Assembly: GCF_000003815.2 (NCBI RefSeq)
Contig: NW_023365695.1
Location: forward strand, 84,907-124,794
DNA length: 39,888 bases
Source: Branchiostoma floridae
Taxonomy: Eukaryota > Chordata > Leptocardii > Amphioxiformes > Branchiostomatidae
Direction: 5' to 3'
The notes under the pieces are model-generated. The model was not told where the DNA came from. It ran no database searches and saw only the letters and a list, made by a program, of their open reading frames with translations. Made by a program: the position numbers and the translations under genes. This document shows, one piece after another, positions 30,701-39,337 of the stretch. Numbering within the stretch: the first letter of the stretch is position 1; each line of letters opens with the position of its first letter.

Positions 30701-33700
30701 ATCGGCCTGCAGGCCGCTTTTCATTGAGGTCATGAGGGAAGAGGCAAGGGCCAGACAAAGTATATAACAGAGATACAGTTTACATCGTTTACAGTCTTTA
30801 TAAGTCTCTTATCATAAGTCTATTACACTCCTTTACATACATGGTGCAAAGTACACGATAGTGAGAGCTGCTACATGATTCAAGTTCGTTCGTTTTGGTC
30901 ATTCCCGTTACTCTAAGAGTTTAAGACATGATTTTGTCTTCCTCTGCTTAAAAAAAAAAGAAGTTAAACCCAGCCTGTCTGGATATAACCAACGTTAGTA
31001 TTCGAGTAGCCTCATGTCACCCCCTATGTTTCTACAATGTACTTGCAATCAGCCTCCGGGCACGAACTTGCAAATAAACTTTCAGTAAAATCAATGTTGA
31101 CGACTACCAATGCAAACCAATGGCATCCTCACGGTTTCTAAGGGTTTCTTGCCTCGCCAGTGCTGACGCATATGACGCCTGTTCACCTTTATCCGCGGGG
31201 TTACCTATATCCGTTGTATTTCAAAATATGGTATCTATGATATACTTGAAAAAGTGGCGGTTTGAAACCACCGTCTTATATCCCTAACTGATACCCTGTT
31301 CTCAAATACAACGGATGTAGGTTTCCCCGACGACAAAAGGTGAACTATGATTATAACTATGTGATGTTTTAATACTATAGGCATAAGTGCCGGTTCTCCT
31401 GGTGAACTATGCTTGTAACTATGAGATGTTTTAATACCATAGGCATAAGTGCCGGTTCTGGTGAAATATGATTATAACTATGAGATGCTGTAATAGCATA
31501 AGTGCCGGTTCTGTTGAACTATGATAGTAACTATGAGATGTTGTAATAGCATAAGTGCCGGTTCTGTTGAACTATGATAGTAACTATGAGATGTTTTACA
31601 CTACAGGCATAAGTGCCGGTTCTCCTGGAGGCTCCGGCTGGACCACTGTTCCGGGAAAGCTGAGACAGGTGTCCGTCAGCTCCAGTAGTAACCAGGTGTG
31701 GGGCATTGACCCCGCAGGTAACGTCTTACGGCGAACTGGGATCACTCAAGACAATCCTACAGGTGAGTAACGTCTTACGGCGAACTGGGATCTCTCAAGA
31801 CAATCCTACAGGTGAGAGAATAATAGTTCACCTTTACACCTGAATCTATAGGTAGCCTATAGTTAAGTTGGAGTCCTCCCAGCACCAGATGGTAGATAGG
31901 GCGGCGCTCATCTCCGTTTCTGTAGCCCTGGGCCACTTGGTCCAATCACTACAGCAGGGAGCTTGTCCACTGCCGGCACTGGTAGTGGTGTGAGTTTAAC
32001 ATTATGACTACCATACTCTCTCCCCAATGCTGAGTGCTAAGCTCATTCCAGCTCATTATCATAATATAGGCAAAAGATCAGAAGGACCAAGTTTAGCACT
32101 TACCCTATTCTGACTAGAGAGGGGAATTTTGCACTTTTGAGGCCCTCAGCAACTTTTATGACATGACGTCAACAACACAATACAATCCAAAATGAATGAA
32201 CCAAACTTGAAACGGTAATTGGATGAAATCTGCGCTCTGTCATGACACTTGTGCTCTCTCTGTGCCACTAATGTTAATAGTTGGTCAGGGCTAGTTAGTA
32301 AGAGAGACAGATAGAAATAAGGAATTCGAAGGAAAGGGATCACCCCACCTATAATGGTTTATACAGGTCAGCCATGTTGGAATAAAGTGTCTTCAAGTTG
32401 AGCTTCACTTGTGTCGCCAACGAGACGTTCCTTCAGCGGTCCTTCTAGGGCTGACGTCACAGTTGAGTTGCGCTGTAGAGGGTACAAAAATTTCCAACGA
32501 TTTGGGTGTGACTTCAAATCCTTGAAAATCTTCTTTTTGCTTGACCATTGTGGCCCAACCTGGAAACTTTCTTTCATAGAGCGAGGATTCCTCGGAGTTT
32601 GAGGTGGACAACCCTCTGTTTTCTTTTACTGTTTACAAAGATTTGTGACTGGTGTAGAAAGATTGAAATTGGGGTTAGTACTTTTCTGAAACCAGGTCTT
32701 GCTTTAGTGTATTTTAACATGCTTTCCCATGAAGAGGTCCAACTGTGGTATCAGCCCTCTACTAACTGGTGCTGGTCTCGATACTTTAGGAACAGACTGG
32801 CAGCAGATCCCATCGGACCTGGGCCTGGACCTGGAGTCCGTATCGGTCGGACGAGCCGGCGTTTGGGGCGTGAACAGTAACTACCAGATCTTCTACCGTA
32901 CGGGAACGGCGGGAAACGAGACCTCACCCGGAACCGCCTGGCTACCCGTCAGCGGCGGGTTGGCACAAATCTCTTCTGGAGATGGGGAGGTCTGGGGCGC
33001 CGACGTGAACAACTATGTCTTCGTGCGACGCGGTAGGCACCTTTGTTTCAGGCTTTATGTATACCCCTGTCACATTGCGCGAAAATCGATCGGACGACGA
33101 GTCTGCGGCAATCGCCCTAGCCTCGCATATAATAATAACTTTATTGCACAACAATTGTACAAGGGACAAAGTATGGCTTATATGTGACAGGGACGGTTTT
33201 CAGGTGAAAAATACGCCTGAAGATCGTGGATAATGTGACAGGGGTAGTAGGAAAGGGTAACATGCCACACAAGAAAGAGAGAGAACATAGTTGTCTGGAA
33301 TTAAGTGAAAGACAGCACCTTTTCTGGTTAGAATATCATCCCTCTTTGTCTTCTGAATTGTGATTTGTTATACACCTGCACATTGTCGTGGGAAGGTCGG
33401 CAGAGGGCCGCGCGTGTGGACACGCAGAAATGAAGCTTATTCTTTTCTCTGAATATGATATGGCTGACAGAGATAACCGTCTCTCCTTGAGTATGATATG
33501 ACTGACAGAGACGACCGTCTCTCCTTGAGTATGATATGACTGACAGAGACGACCGTCTCTCCTTGAGTATGATATGACTGACAGAGAGAATCGTCTCTCC
33601 TTGAGTATGATATGACTGACAGAGACGACCGTCTCTCCTTGAGTATGATATGACTGACAGAGACGACCGTCTCTCCTTGAGTATGATATGACAGACAGAG

Positions 33701-36700
33701 CTAGCGAGACGACCGTCTCTCCTTGAGTATGATATGACTGACAGAGACGAGCGTCTCTCCTTGAGTATGATATGACTGACAGAGACGACCGTCTCGCCTC
33801 GAGTATGATATGACTGACAGAGACGACCGTCTCGCCTTGAGTATGATATGACTGACAGAGAGAACCGTCTCTCGTTGAGTATGATATGACTGACAGAGAC
33901 GACCGTCTCTCCTTGAGTATGATATGACTGACAGAGACAACCGTCTCTCGTTGAGTATGATATGACTGACAGAGACGACCGTCTCTCCTTGAGTATGATA
34001 TGACTGACAGAGACGACCGTCTCCCCTGAGTATGATATGACTGACAGAGATAACCGTCTCTCCTTGAGTATGATATGACTGACGGAGACGACCGTCTCTC
34101 CTTGAGTGTGATATGAGTGACAGAGACGACCGTCTCTCCGTGAGTATGATATGACTGACAGAGGCGACCGTCTCTCATTGAGTATGATATGACTGACAGA
34201 GACGACCGTCTCTCCCTGAGTATGATATGACTGACAGAGACGACCGTCTCTCCCTGAGTATGATATGACTGACAGAGACAACCGTCTCTCCTTGAATATG
34301 ATATGACTGACAGAGATAACAGTCTCTCCTTGAGTATGATATGACTGACAGAGATAACAGTCTCTCCTTGAGTATGATATGACTGACAGAGATAACCGCC
34401 TCTTCTTGAGTATGATATGACTGACAGAGACGACCGTCTCCCCTGAGTATTATATGACTGACAGAGATAACCGTCTCTCCTTGAGTATGATATGACTGAC
34501 AGAGATAACCGCCTCTTCTTGAGTATGATATGACTGACAGAGACGACCGTCTCCCCTGAGTATGATATAACTGACAGAGATAACCGTCTCTCCTTGAGTA
34601 TGATATGACTGACAGAGACGACCGTCTCGCCTTGAGTATGATATAACTGACAGAGATAACCGTCTCTCCTTGAGTATGATATGACTGACAGAGACGACCG
34701 GCTCCTCTTGAGTATGATATGACTGACAGAGAGAACCGTCTCTCCTTGAGTATGATATGACTGACAGAGACGGCCGTCTCTCCTTGAGTATGATATGACT
34801 GACAGAGACGACCGTCTCTCCTTGGGTATGATATGACTGACAGAGAGAACCGTCTCCCCTGAGTATGATATGACTGACAGAGACGACCGTCTCTCCTTGA
34901 GTATGATATGACTGACAGAGAGAACCGTCTCCCCTGAGTATGATATGACTGACAGAGATGACCGTCTCCCCTGAGTATGATATGACTGACAGAGACGACC
35001 GTCTCTCCTTGAGTATGATATGACTAACAGAGACGACCGGCTCTCGTTGCAGGTATGAGTATGATATGACTGACCAAGAAAACGGTCTCTCGTTGCAGGT
35101 ATAAGTGCTGGCACACCAGAAGGCACTAGCTGGGAGTATATCGAGGGGAACATGAGAGAAGTGCACATCAGCGCCAGCAGTAACCAAGTGTGGGGCGTGG
35201 ACACAACCGGCAACGTCTTCCGGCGACTCGGACAGCAGCCACCAACGCAAGGTTCGATTTATTAACTAATTAATTACCTAATTAGTTAATGGATTAATTA
35301 ATGGAGCAGCCATCAGCACCAGCAGTAACCAAGTGTGGGGCGTGGACACAGCCCAGCATGTCTACCGGCGACTCGGGCAGCAGCCACCAACAACAGGTTC
35401 GGTTTATTAACTAATTAATTACCTAATTAATTAACGGATTAATTAATGGAGCAGCCATCAGCACCAGCAGTAACCAGGTGTGGGCTGTGGACACATCCCA
35501 GCATGTCTACCGGCGACTCGGGCAGCAGCCACCAACAACAGGTTCGGTTTATTAACTAATTAATTACCTAATTAATTAACGGATTAATTAATGGAGCAGC
35601 CATCAGCACCAGCAGTAACCAAGTGTGGGGCGTGGACACAGCCCAGCATGTCTACCGGCGACTCGGGCAGCAGCCACCAATGCAAGGTTCGATTTATTAA
35701 CTAATTAATGACCTAATTAGTTAATGGATTAATTGATGGACAGCAGCCATCAGCGGCAGTAGTAACCAGGTGTGGAGTGTGGACACAACCGAGCACATCT
35801 ACTCGGACAGCAGCCACCAACGCAAGGTTCGATTTATTAACTAACTAATTAATGATTAATGAATTAATGGGCTGCAGCCGCTAACGCCACGTTCAATTTA
35901 TTACCTAATTAACTACTTAATTAATTAATGGACAGCAGCCACCAACATCAGGTTAGATTTATTACCTAATTGATTAATGGATTAATCAAGGTACCTGCCG
36001 ACTGAAGATGATATTGCCCAAGAATATTCGGTTTATTTCACGTACTTAAATTTGTTTCCTTTGTCACGGCAATACTGACTACAGTAGAAAAATCAATGTC
36101 ATTCACATATAGTTACATCTAAGATGTCTGCCTTTTAAAATCGTAAATATTCTCTGAATTCGTCCGCCTTCATATATTTGTTTCCTTCTGGATCAGAATA
36201 TTCCACACAGACAATGCAGTCACTACATAAACGCAGGGGAAAGTGGGAAAAACGAAATGCACATTTCTTTGGCCAGAAAATAGGGACTCATTTTGAAAAA
36301 TAATGGTAATGCTTGTTTCTGGTTTGTATGTTTTGTTTTCGACGTACCACACTATTTATCTATTCTATCTGAATACAGAAAGGAAAGGACTGTTGAAGTA
36401 TAGTGACCACACGTGTCTCGTTTTAATCCACCATGCCAGTCTTTGTTATTGTTTACCTATTTGAAAAAAAAACTGAACAAAGGAAGGTTTGAATAAAATG
36501 AATCCAACTTGAGTCGTCGTCGATAAGAATGACAGGAGCTAAAGCCCCCGTCACAAATCAATAGTTGAGTTCGGCCGGCGTTCTGGCGATTGCTAGGGCT
36601 TCGGGCGTTTTGCAGCAGCTCGTCCGTTGCGATTTAAACCTCCGTGTGATTTCAGCTGTGCTCCAAAAAGAAAGGCAGAAAAGACAATAACCTAAACTTT

Positions 36701-38765
36701 TCGGAATTACACACCGAGCCCAGTCCAATTTGATTTTCAGCGAAAATACGATCGACGCTCGGGCGATTTTGTAGCCTGGTATCCAGCCGTAATGTAGCTC
36801 ACCAGTCTATTCTCTCCTCTTTGCAATTGAGGAGAGAAGAGACTCGGGAGCTATATTACGGCTGGATACCTGGCTAGCGATTTTGAAATTCAGCGAGCGA
36901 TCCCAAAATCCCCTCGACTTGTGGTGCAGGCTAAATGCCAGTCCTCTCGCCTGTGGTAGGTGCCAATGGTGGCCTGGGGAAGCCGGCGTTTCAGACCAGC
37001 ACCTTGGATGACTATGAGGCCAGCCGGGCCGTGGATGGGATCGCCGATACCGACCTGAACCACGGGTCCTGTGCCGTCTCCCGTGTGGAGGAGGAACCCG
37101 TCTGGTGGGTGGATCTCGGCCAGTCGTATGTGGTGGAAAGGTACGTATATAACATACACAGTATGTTCATACATCAGTCATCAAGTATGCAACAAAATCC
37201 ACTCACTAGCTGCCACACACACGCGCGCACACCCTCACTCACACGAACACACACACACACGTGAGCATGCACACATGAACATGCACACAAACACACTCAC
37301 AACCACACATATACAGTTACATACACATACATACACAAACACACACGAACACCCACGCACACACACTCACTCACACGCACACACACACACACACACACGC
37401 ACTCACACGCACACACAGACGCGCGCGCACACACAGACGCACATAAACCTGTATTACATCTGCATAAGGACCACTTGATCTCTTTTATTTGGTCCCTTGG
37501 ATCATTTTTCCCATTGAATTAAGCAACAAGAATCTCGTGGTATAGCAGTCCACATGTCTACTGTGACCATTTTCGTTAAGTCCATTGAGTTTCACTATAG
37601 ACAGTTTTGATCAAATGTGTGTGTGTGCATATGCAATGATTATTAGCATTAATTTGCATGAAGTACATGTATGTATATTTTGTTCTCCTGATTTGGATGA
37701 AGCAGATGTGTAAAGCAAATGATAAAGTCCAGATGAAAGTCCCTAATATATTTTTACAAATCAGAATGACAGGAATCTAAAGTTTACAAGCATTATGTGT
37801 CTTTTTATGTATACGTATAATATGTATATGTATCTATCTATAGTATATAGCCGATACAACTGGTCGTCAGCATAGAACAACAGCTTCTGTGTCTGTATAG
37901 CCGGTCAGACTTCCCTCTAGCTTCTATCTGGTTCATCCGAACATACACTCTGTATAAAGCTTATATAAGTGCCGTTACTATATCTCCAATATCTACAGGG
38001 TGGTCATCTTTAACCGCCAGGACTGTTGCGCTGAACGACTCAACCCCTTCCATATCAACATCGGGGATACCCCCGAAACGAGCACCCAGTGTGGAGGTGA
38101 CCACCAGATCAGCCTGACCGAGCCGTCCATTTCCGTCTCCTGTCCGGGGATGCAGGGACGCCTTGTTGCCGTAATTCTTCCTGGAACCTCTCGAACTCTG
38201 AGCCTGTGTGAAGTTCATGTATTTGCTGGTAGGCCTTTTATATAATACTGTATTTAATTTCCATCATTATATGTTTATGGAATCATGTAATACTTATATT
38301 GCTTACCGGTCACTTGAACGCGGGGGTGGTGGTAGGTTGGTGGGGTAGAGGGTAGGGGGTTGTAAGGGGGTTGGTAGGGTTGTGGTCGTAGGGGGTGGTG
38401 GCAGGGGGAGGTTGTGGCCATAGGGTCAAAATCAAGTTTACCCCGTACATCACTGTCGTTCGGTGATCACCGCGTTTCGCGGTGAAACTCTTTGAAAATC
38501 CTGTCAATTTCTTCCAGCCTCATAATGAATACACTGACTTATGAAATGTGTTACATTTTTGACTGCACTAACTGAGCAATATATACAGTTTACATAATCT
38601 CTCGTGGGTAAGTAGCTTTTTATTAATGTGCCCTACCGACTTTCGACAGATGATATTGTAGCAAAATTTTCAGTTAAACTTCACGTACTAAAATTTGTTC
38701 CCTGCAAAATCAATTCAGTAGAAAAAGCAATATCAGTCACATAGTTACCTCTATCATGCTGCTGT

Positions 38766-38837
<72 letters not shown>

Positions 38838-39337
38838 TTATGAATGTACACCTAGATGGTTTTGTATTGACGGTTTGCCATTACCAACTATAGCTCCACT
38901 CATGATGCAGGTGTTATATACACATATTCATTTATGAATGCACTCCTAGATGATAATAAGAAATGTGTTTGGGTTTGCCGTTACGAACTGCACATGATGC
39001 AAGTGTTATATAAATATTCATGATGAATACACTTCTAGATGATAAGAAAATGTGTTTGGGTTTGCCGTTAGCAGCTGTGGCTTTACACATGATGTGGGTA
39101 CTATATATATACATATTCATAATAAATGTACTACTAGATGATAAGAAAATGTGTTTGGGTTTGCCGTTACCAGCTGCAGCTCCACCCATGACCACCCCTG
39201 GGCCTGCTGCACTGACTACTACATCTGACCTGGGATCCGGATCCGGAGGTGACAACTCACTATGTCTCACAATTGTCCTCGTACTTCTATTTGTGTTTTT
39301 ACATGTATTTTTCAATAAAAAAATAATCAAGAACTGA
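21669..39337 (+). CDS. Membrane-anchored multi-lectin protein: C-type x2, tectonin x6, F-type, TM
   Basis: Thirteen exons join in phase to 747 codons plus stop (760 with an optional 39-nt linker exon). The order is: signal peptide (1-21), C-type lectin domain 1 (33-163), domain 2 (164-293), six tectonin repeats (294-556), an F-type lectin domain (557-693), a Thr/Pro/Gly stalk and a membrane helix (about 723-740) with a 7-residue basic tail. Most inter-domain introns are phase 1, typical of shuffled animal modules. C-type and F-type domains bind mannose- or fucose-type sugars in known families, and tectonin propellers bind microbial glycans. A surface pattern-recognition or gamete role is inference. 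The first C-type block is a segmental duplicate of the second. It could instead be two genes, but no promoter, stop or second intact signal peptide separates the blocks. Confidence 0.75.
21766..23874 (+). other. Lectin intron 1 with SINE-like copies
   Basis: SINE-like family C copies lie at about 22225-22430 and 23600-23735, sharing GGGACGTTAAGC and TTGTGCTTGTCGAAAA. A third partial head is at about 23300-23370. The stretch 22683-22890 is duplicated at 26400-26610. A small insertion sits at 22950-23055. Confidence 0.65.
22950..23055. mobile_element. 106-bp insertion with 10-bp duplicated flanks
   Basis: It starts AGCCTGTG and ends GTCAGGCTA, GC-rich inside. AGCAGGAATT stands on both sides (22940-22949 and 23056-23065). 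The paralogous copy near 26665 has this 10-mer once and lacks the insert, so it is a real empty site. Confidence 0.82.
23875..24073 (+). CDS. Lectin exon 2: C-type lectin domain 1, N-half
   Basis: It encodes VCDPGWQQFGTSCFQIHNSP through GTWIGLR. The Cys pair at the start marks a long-form C-type lectin domain; WIGL is the hallmark core strand. Acceptor is CTTCAG, donor GTAAGG, and it ends in phase 2. Confidence 0.93.
24271..24635. mobile_element. 365-bp foldback MITE with TA target site
   Basis: Inverted ends of about 75 bp begin TAATCTCC-AGCAGATCTTGC and include GTGGCATAAGACAGTA and AGCCGGCAGAGGAG. The spacer is about 210 bp without a recognised ORF. It lies in the intron between the halves of C-type domain 1. 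Confidence 0.88.
24830..25023 (+). CDS. Lectin exon 3: C-type lectin domain 1, C-half (EPN, WND)
   Basis: It encodes the carbohydrate-binding half: YSNWGDGEPNGDGHC, then WNDNSCDETLMFICQKE. EPN plus WND is the calcium-dependent mannose-type site. Acceptor is CTCGCAG, donor GTGAGA. It begins phase 2 and ends phase 1. Confidence 0.93.
25024..25993 (+). other. Lectin intron 3, duplicated segment and foldback repeat
   Basis: The stretch 25066-25258 recurs at 28365-28562. An inverted repeat spans about 25543-25735 (CTTCTAACTGGAG at both arms, TTACTTTGCTTAC at the ends). It shares AAAGCGCCACCTAC with a stretch near 29013. Confidence 0.7.
25932..26032 (+). pseudogene. Duplicated signal-peptide exon, frame broken; last 39 nt may act as a linker exon
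   Basis: It is a paralog of exon 1 beginning ATGATGGGAAAATCTCC. Two extra bases in the T-rich stretch shift the frame after KLF, so the ATG reading ends at TAA. TTTCAATATAG at 25983-25993 makes a new acceptor. From there 39 nt (25994-26032) read AQDEDQTPVPTNY in phase 1 to phase 1 and end at GTAAGT. That piece would join the two C-type domains in frame. Its use is inferred. Confidence 0.55.
26033..26891 (+). other. Lectin intron 4
   Basis: 26400-26610 is the duplicate of 22683-22890. Around 26665 is the empty site for the insertion at 22950. Short G and A runs occur; there is no ORF of interest. Confidence 0.6.
26892..27090 (+). CDS. Lectin exon 5: C-type lectin domain 2, N-half
   Basis: It encodes VCDPEWQQFGSSCFQIHNSP through DTWIGLR. 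It has the same length (199 nt) and phases as exon 2. Acceptor is CTGCAG, donor GTAAGG. Confidence 0.92.
27141..27411 (+). repeat. Two truncated copies of the C-type domain 2 N-half, with donors
   Basis: Copies end at 27246 (MYQATNDFLVGMIRDTDQS to WIGLR, donor GTAAGG) and 27411 (FADGSLAMPKGQATNDFLL to WIGLR, donor GTACTC). They lack the first Cys pair. Their possible acceptors are out of phase with the preceding exon, so they look like exon-border repeats rather than used exons. Confidence 0.85.
27921..28111 (+). CDS. Lectin exon 6: C-type lectin domain 2, C-half (EPS, WND)
   Basis: It encodes WMWSDGTMFQPAVYSNWADG, EPSADGNC, then WNDASCDVTFMFICQKE. EPS replaces the EPN of domain 1, so calcium and sugar binding may differ. 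Acceptor is ATCACAG, donor GTGAGA. Confidence 0.92.
28143..28356. mobile_element. Foldback MITE, family 1, second copy
   Basis: The ends TAAGCCTTTTCA / TTTGAAAGGGCTTA and the inner GGCGACAGGAATTCTAGG with GTCAAAGGGTAAGG match the element at 9505-9731. Copy A of the duplicated block (near 25055) lacks it, giving an empty site. Confidence 0.82.
28357..29729 (+). other. Lectin intron 6, with a 130-bp MITE
   Basis: 28365-28562 is the duplicate of 25066-25258. A repeat with CGCTATACTTAGCCGCAAAG lies near 28998. A TA-flanked MITE is at 29149-29284. No further exon with recognisable lectin sequence was seen. Confidence 0.6.
29149..29284. mobile_element. ~135-bp MITE with perfect 20-bp ends
   Basis: The ends are TACTCTCCAAGCAGAGGTTG and its exact complement, flanked by TA. 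Inside is a second inverted pair (CATCCGTTTT / AAAACGGATG). Confidence 0.85.
29730..29864 (+). CDS. Lectin exon 7: tectonin repeat 1 (type A)
   Basis: It encodes GTESLWQQIGGGLKSVSVGR, AGVWGVSGTGQVLCRIG and ENETSP. The pattern W-x2-I-x-GG-L-x2-VSVG...VWGV-N/G-x-Q-x3-RIG is the tectonin signature. Phase 1 to phase 1. Confidence 0.92.
30482..30583 (+). CDS. Lectin exon 8: tectonin repeat 2 (type B)
   Basis: It encodes TGWAGIPGGLDQVSSGINIV then WGFNVHNDVFVRSG. Acceptor is CTGCAG, donor GTACGT. Phase 1 to phase 1 (102 nt). Confidence 0.9.
30584..31606 (+). repeat. Lectin intron 8 with a MITE (about 31182-31350) and four copies of the exon 9 acceptor
   Basis: An inverted pair (CACCTTTATCCGCGGGGTTA / the complement near 31320) marks a MITE; the same end sequence occurs near 24775 and 27865. 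From 31330 on, ~60-bp units repeat TACTATAG then GCATAAGTGCCGGTTCT, the exon 9 acceptor and first bases, four times before the true exon. Confidence 0.8.
31607..31762 (+). CDS. Lectin exon 9: tectonin repeat 3 (type C)
   Basis: It encodes ISAGSPGGSGWTTVPGKLRQ then VSVSSSSNQVWGIDPAGNVL and RRTG. Phase 1 to phase 1. Its last ~42 bp with the donor recur once at 31766-31811. Confidence 0.92.
31763..32789 (+). other. Lectin intron 9
   Basis: It contains one duplicate of the exon 9 end (31766-31811) and a family D SINE-like copy in reverse (31850-32045). The rest is unrecognised. Confidence 0.55.
32790..33032 (+). CDS. Lectin exon 10: tectonin repeats 4 and 5 (types A and B fused)
   Basis: It encodes TDWQQIPSDLGLDLESVSVG, RAGVWGVNSNYQIFYRTG, then TAWLPVSGGLAQISSG and VWGADVNNYVFVRRG. 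One 243-nt exon corresponds to exons 7 and 8 joined without an intron. Confidence 0.93.
33063..33246. mobile_element. 184-bp TA-flanked MITE
   Basis: The ends are ACCCCTGTCACATT and its complement, flanked by TA. It contains GCGAAAATCGATCGGACGA, also found near 39761, and a retroposon-like ACTTTATTGCACAACAATTG. Confidence 0.8.
33438..35090 (-). repeat. About 44 tandem copies of a 37-38-bp unit before the exon 11 acceptor
   Basis: The unit reads GAGTATGATATGACTGACAG then AGACGACCGTCTCTCCTT, with an internal GAGAC/GTCTC inverted pair. The last units change into CTCTCGTTGCAGGTATGAGT, nearly the true exon 11 acceptor and first exon bases. The array therefore seems to have grown from that border. 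The minus strand has no stop in any frame of the unit, so long minus-strand ORFs (to 625 codons) appear here but are an artefact. Confidence 0.93.
35099..35251 (+). CDS. Lectin exon 11: tectonin repeat 6 (type C)
   Basis: It encodes ISAGTPEGTSWEYIEGNMRE then VHISASSNQVWGVDTTGNVF and RRLGQQPPTQ. Acceptor is CGTTGCAG, donor GTTCGA. Phase 1 to phase 1. Confidence 0.9.
35252..35990 (+). repeat. Four to five copies of the exon 11 3' half with AT-rich spacers
   Basis: The period is about 145 bp. Exon-like parts at 35310-35396, 35455-35541 and 35600-35686 are each 87 nt, preceded by GAGCAG and followed by donor GTTCG. They read ISTSSNQVWGVDTAQHVYRR-like sequence in phase 1 to phase 1. The copy at 35747-35826 has lost 7 bp and its frame. 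Further decayed pieces lie at 35860-35960. Spacers are made of TTAATTAATTACC. Confidence 0.88.
35991..36959 (+). other. Lectin intron 11 with a MITE and a GC-rich repeat
   Basis: 36545-36770 holds a repeat with GGCGATTGCTAGGGCTTCGG also seen near 39375. A ~108-bp MITE follows at 36770-36877. Otherwise nothing coding. Confidence 0.6.
36770..36877. mobile_element. ~108-bp TA-flanked MITE
   Basis: The ends are TAGCCTGGTATCCAGCCGTA and a near-exact complement; the arms fold back over most of the length, with CTCTCCTC / GAGGAGAG at the centre. Confidence 0.87.
36960..37140 (+). CDS. Lectin exon 12: F-type lectin domain, N-half
   Basis: It encodes GANGGLGKPAFQTSTLDDYE, ASRAVDGIADTDLNHGSC and VWWVDLGQSYVVER. 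GKPA-x2-S/T...A-DG...HGSC...WW-VDL is the F-type (fucolectin) pattern. The acceptor TGTGGTAG is chosen because it gives the phase left by exon 11; the earlier AG would create a stop. Confidence 0.88.
37141..37998 (+). repeat. Lectin intron 12 with a CA microsatellite
   Basis: 37213-37441 is a CA-rich simple repeat (CACACA with CACT/CACG interruptions). The rest is AT-rich with nothing recognised. Confidence 0.85.
37999..38228 (+). CDS. Lectin exon 13: F-type lectin domain, C-half
   Basis: It encodes VVIFNRQDCCAERLNPFHIN, then ISVSCPGMQGRLVAVILPG and LSLCEVHVFA. RQDCCAER fits the RXDX4(R/K) sugar-binding motif with its adjacent Cys pair. Begins phase 2, ends phase 1. Confidence 0.92.
38229..39173 (+). 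repeat. Lectin intron 13: G-rich tract, AT microsatellite and copies of the last exon's acceptor
   Basis: 38322-38412 is G-rich with many GGG/GGGGG runs. 38766-38834 is an AT microsatellite. Between 38835 and 39158 three ~110-bp units repeat ATTCATNATGAAT, CTAGATGATAAGAAAATGTG and GGGTTTGCCGTTA, each ending with a version of the last exon's acceptor and first bases. Confidence 0.85.
39174..39337 (+). CDS. Lectin last exon: stalk, transmembrane helix, stop
   Basis: It encodes AAAPPMTTPGPAALTTTSDL, GSGSGGDNS, then LCLTIVLVLLFVFLHVFF and NKKIIKN, stop TGA. A Thr/Pro stalk (likely O-glycosylated), one membrane helix and a short basic tail suggest a type I membrane protein. A GPI signal is less likely because charged residues follow the hydrophobic stretch. 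AATAAA at about 39313 lies inside the coding part. Confidence 0.85.

Noticed and set aside
33438-35090. Possible CRISPR-like array
   Set aside because: Units are directly abutting variants with no unique spacers, in an animal gene intron next to an acceptor.
33336-35213. Minus-strand ORF of 625 codons (and 317- and 266-codon ORFs in other frames)
   Set aside because: It is produced by a 37-38-bp repeat with no stop in any minus frame; the protein is a low-complexity repeat and the array abuts a lectin exon on the other strand.
37071-37478. 135-codon plus ORF rich in HTHTHT
   Set aside because: It is a translation of the CA microsatellite.
29730-39337. Separate tectonin/F-type gene downstream of a C-type lectin gene
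   Set aside because: Not excluded, but exon 6 ends and exon 7 begins in the same phase and no start, signal peptide or promoter is visible between them, so a single gene is preferred.
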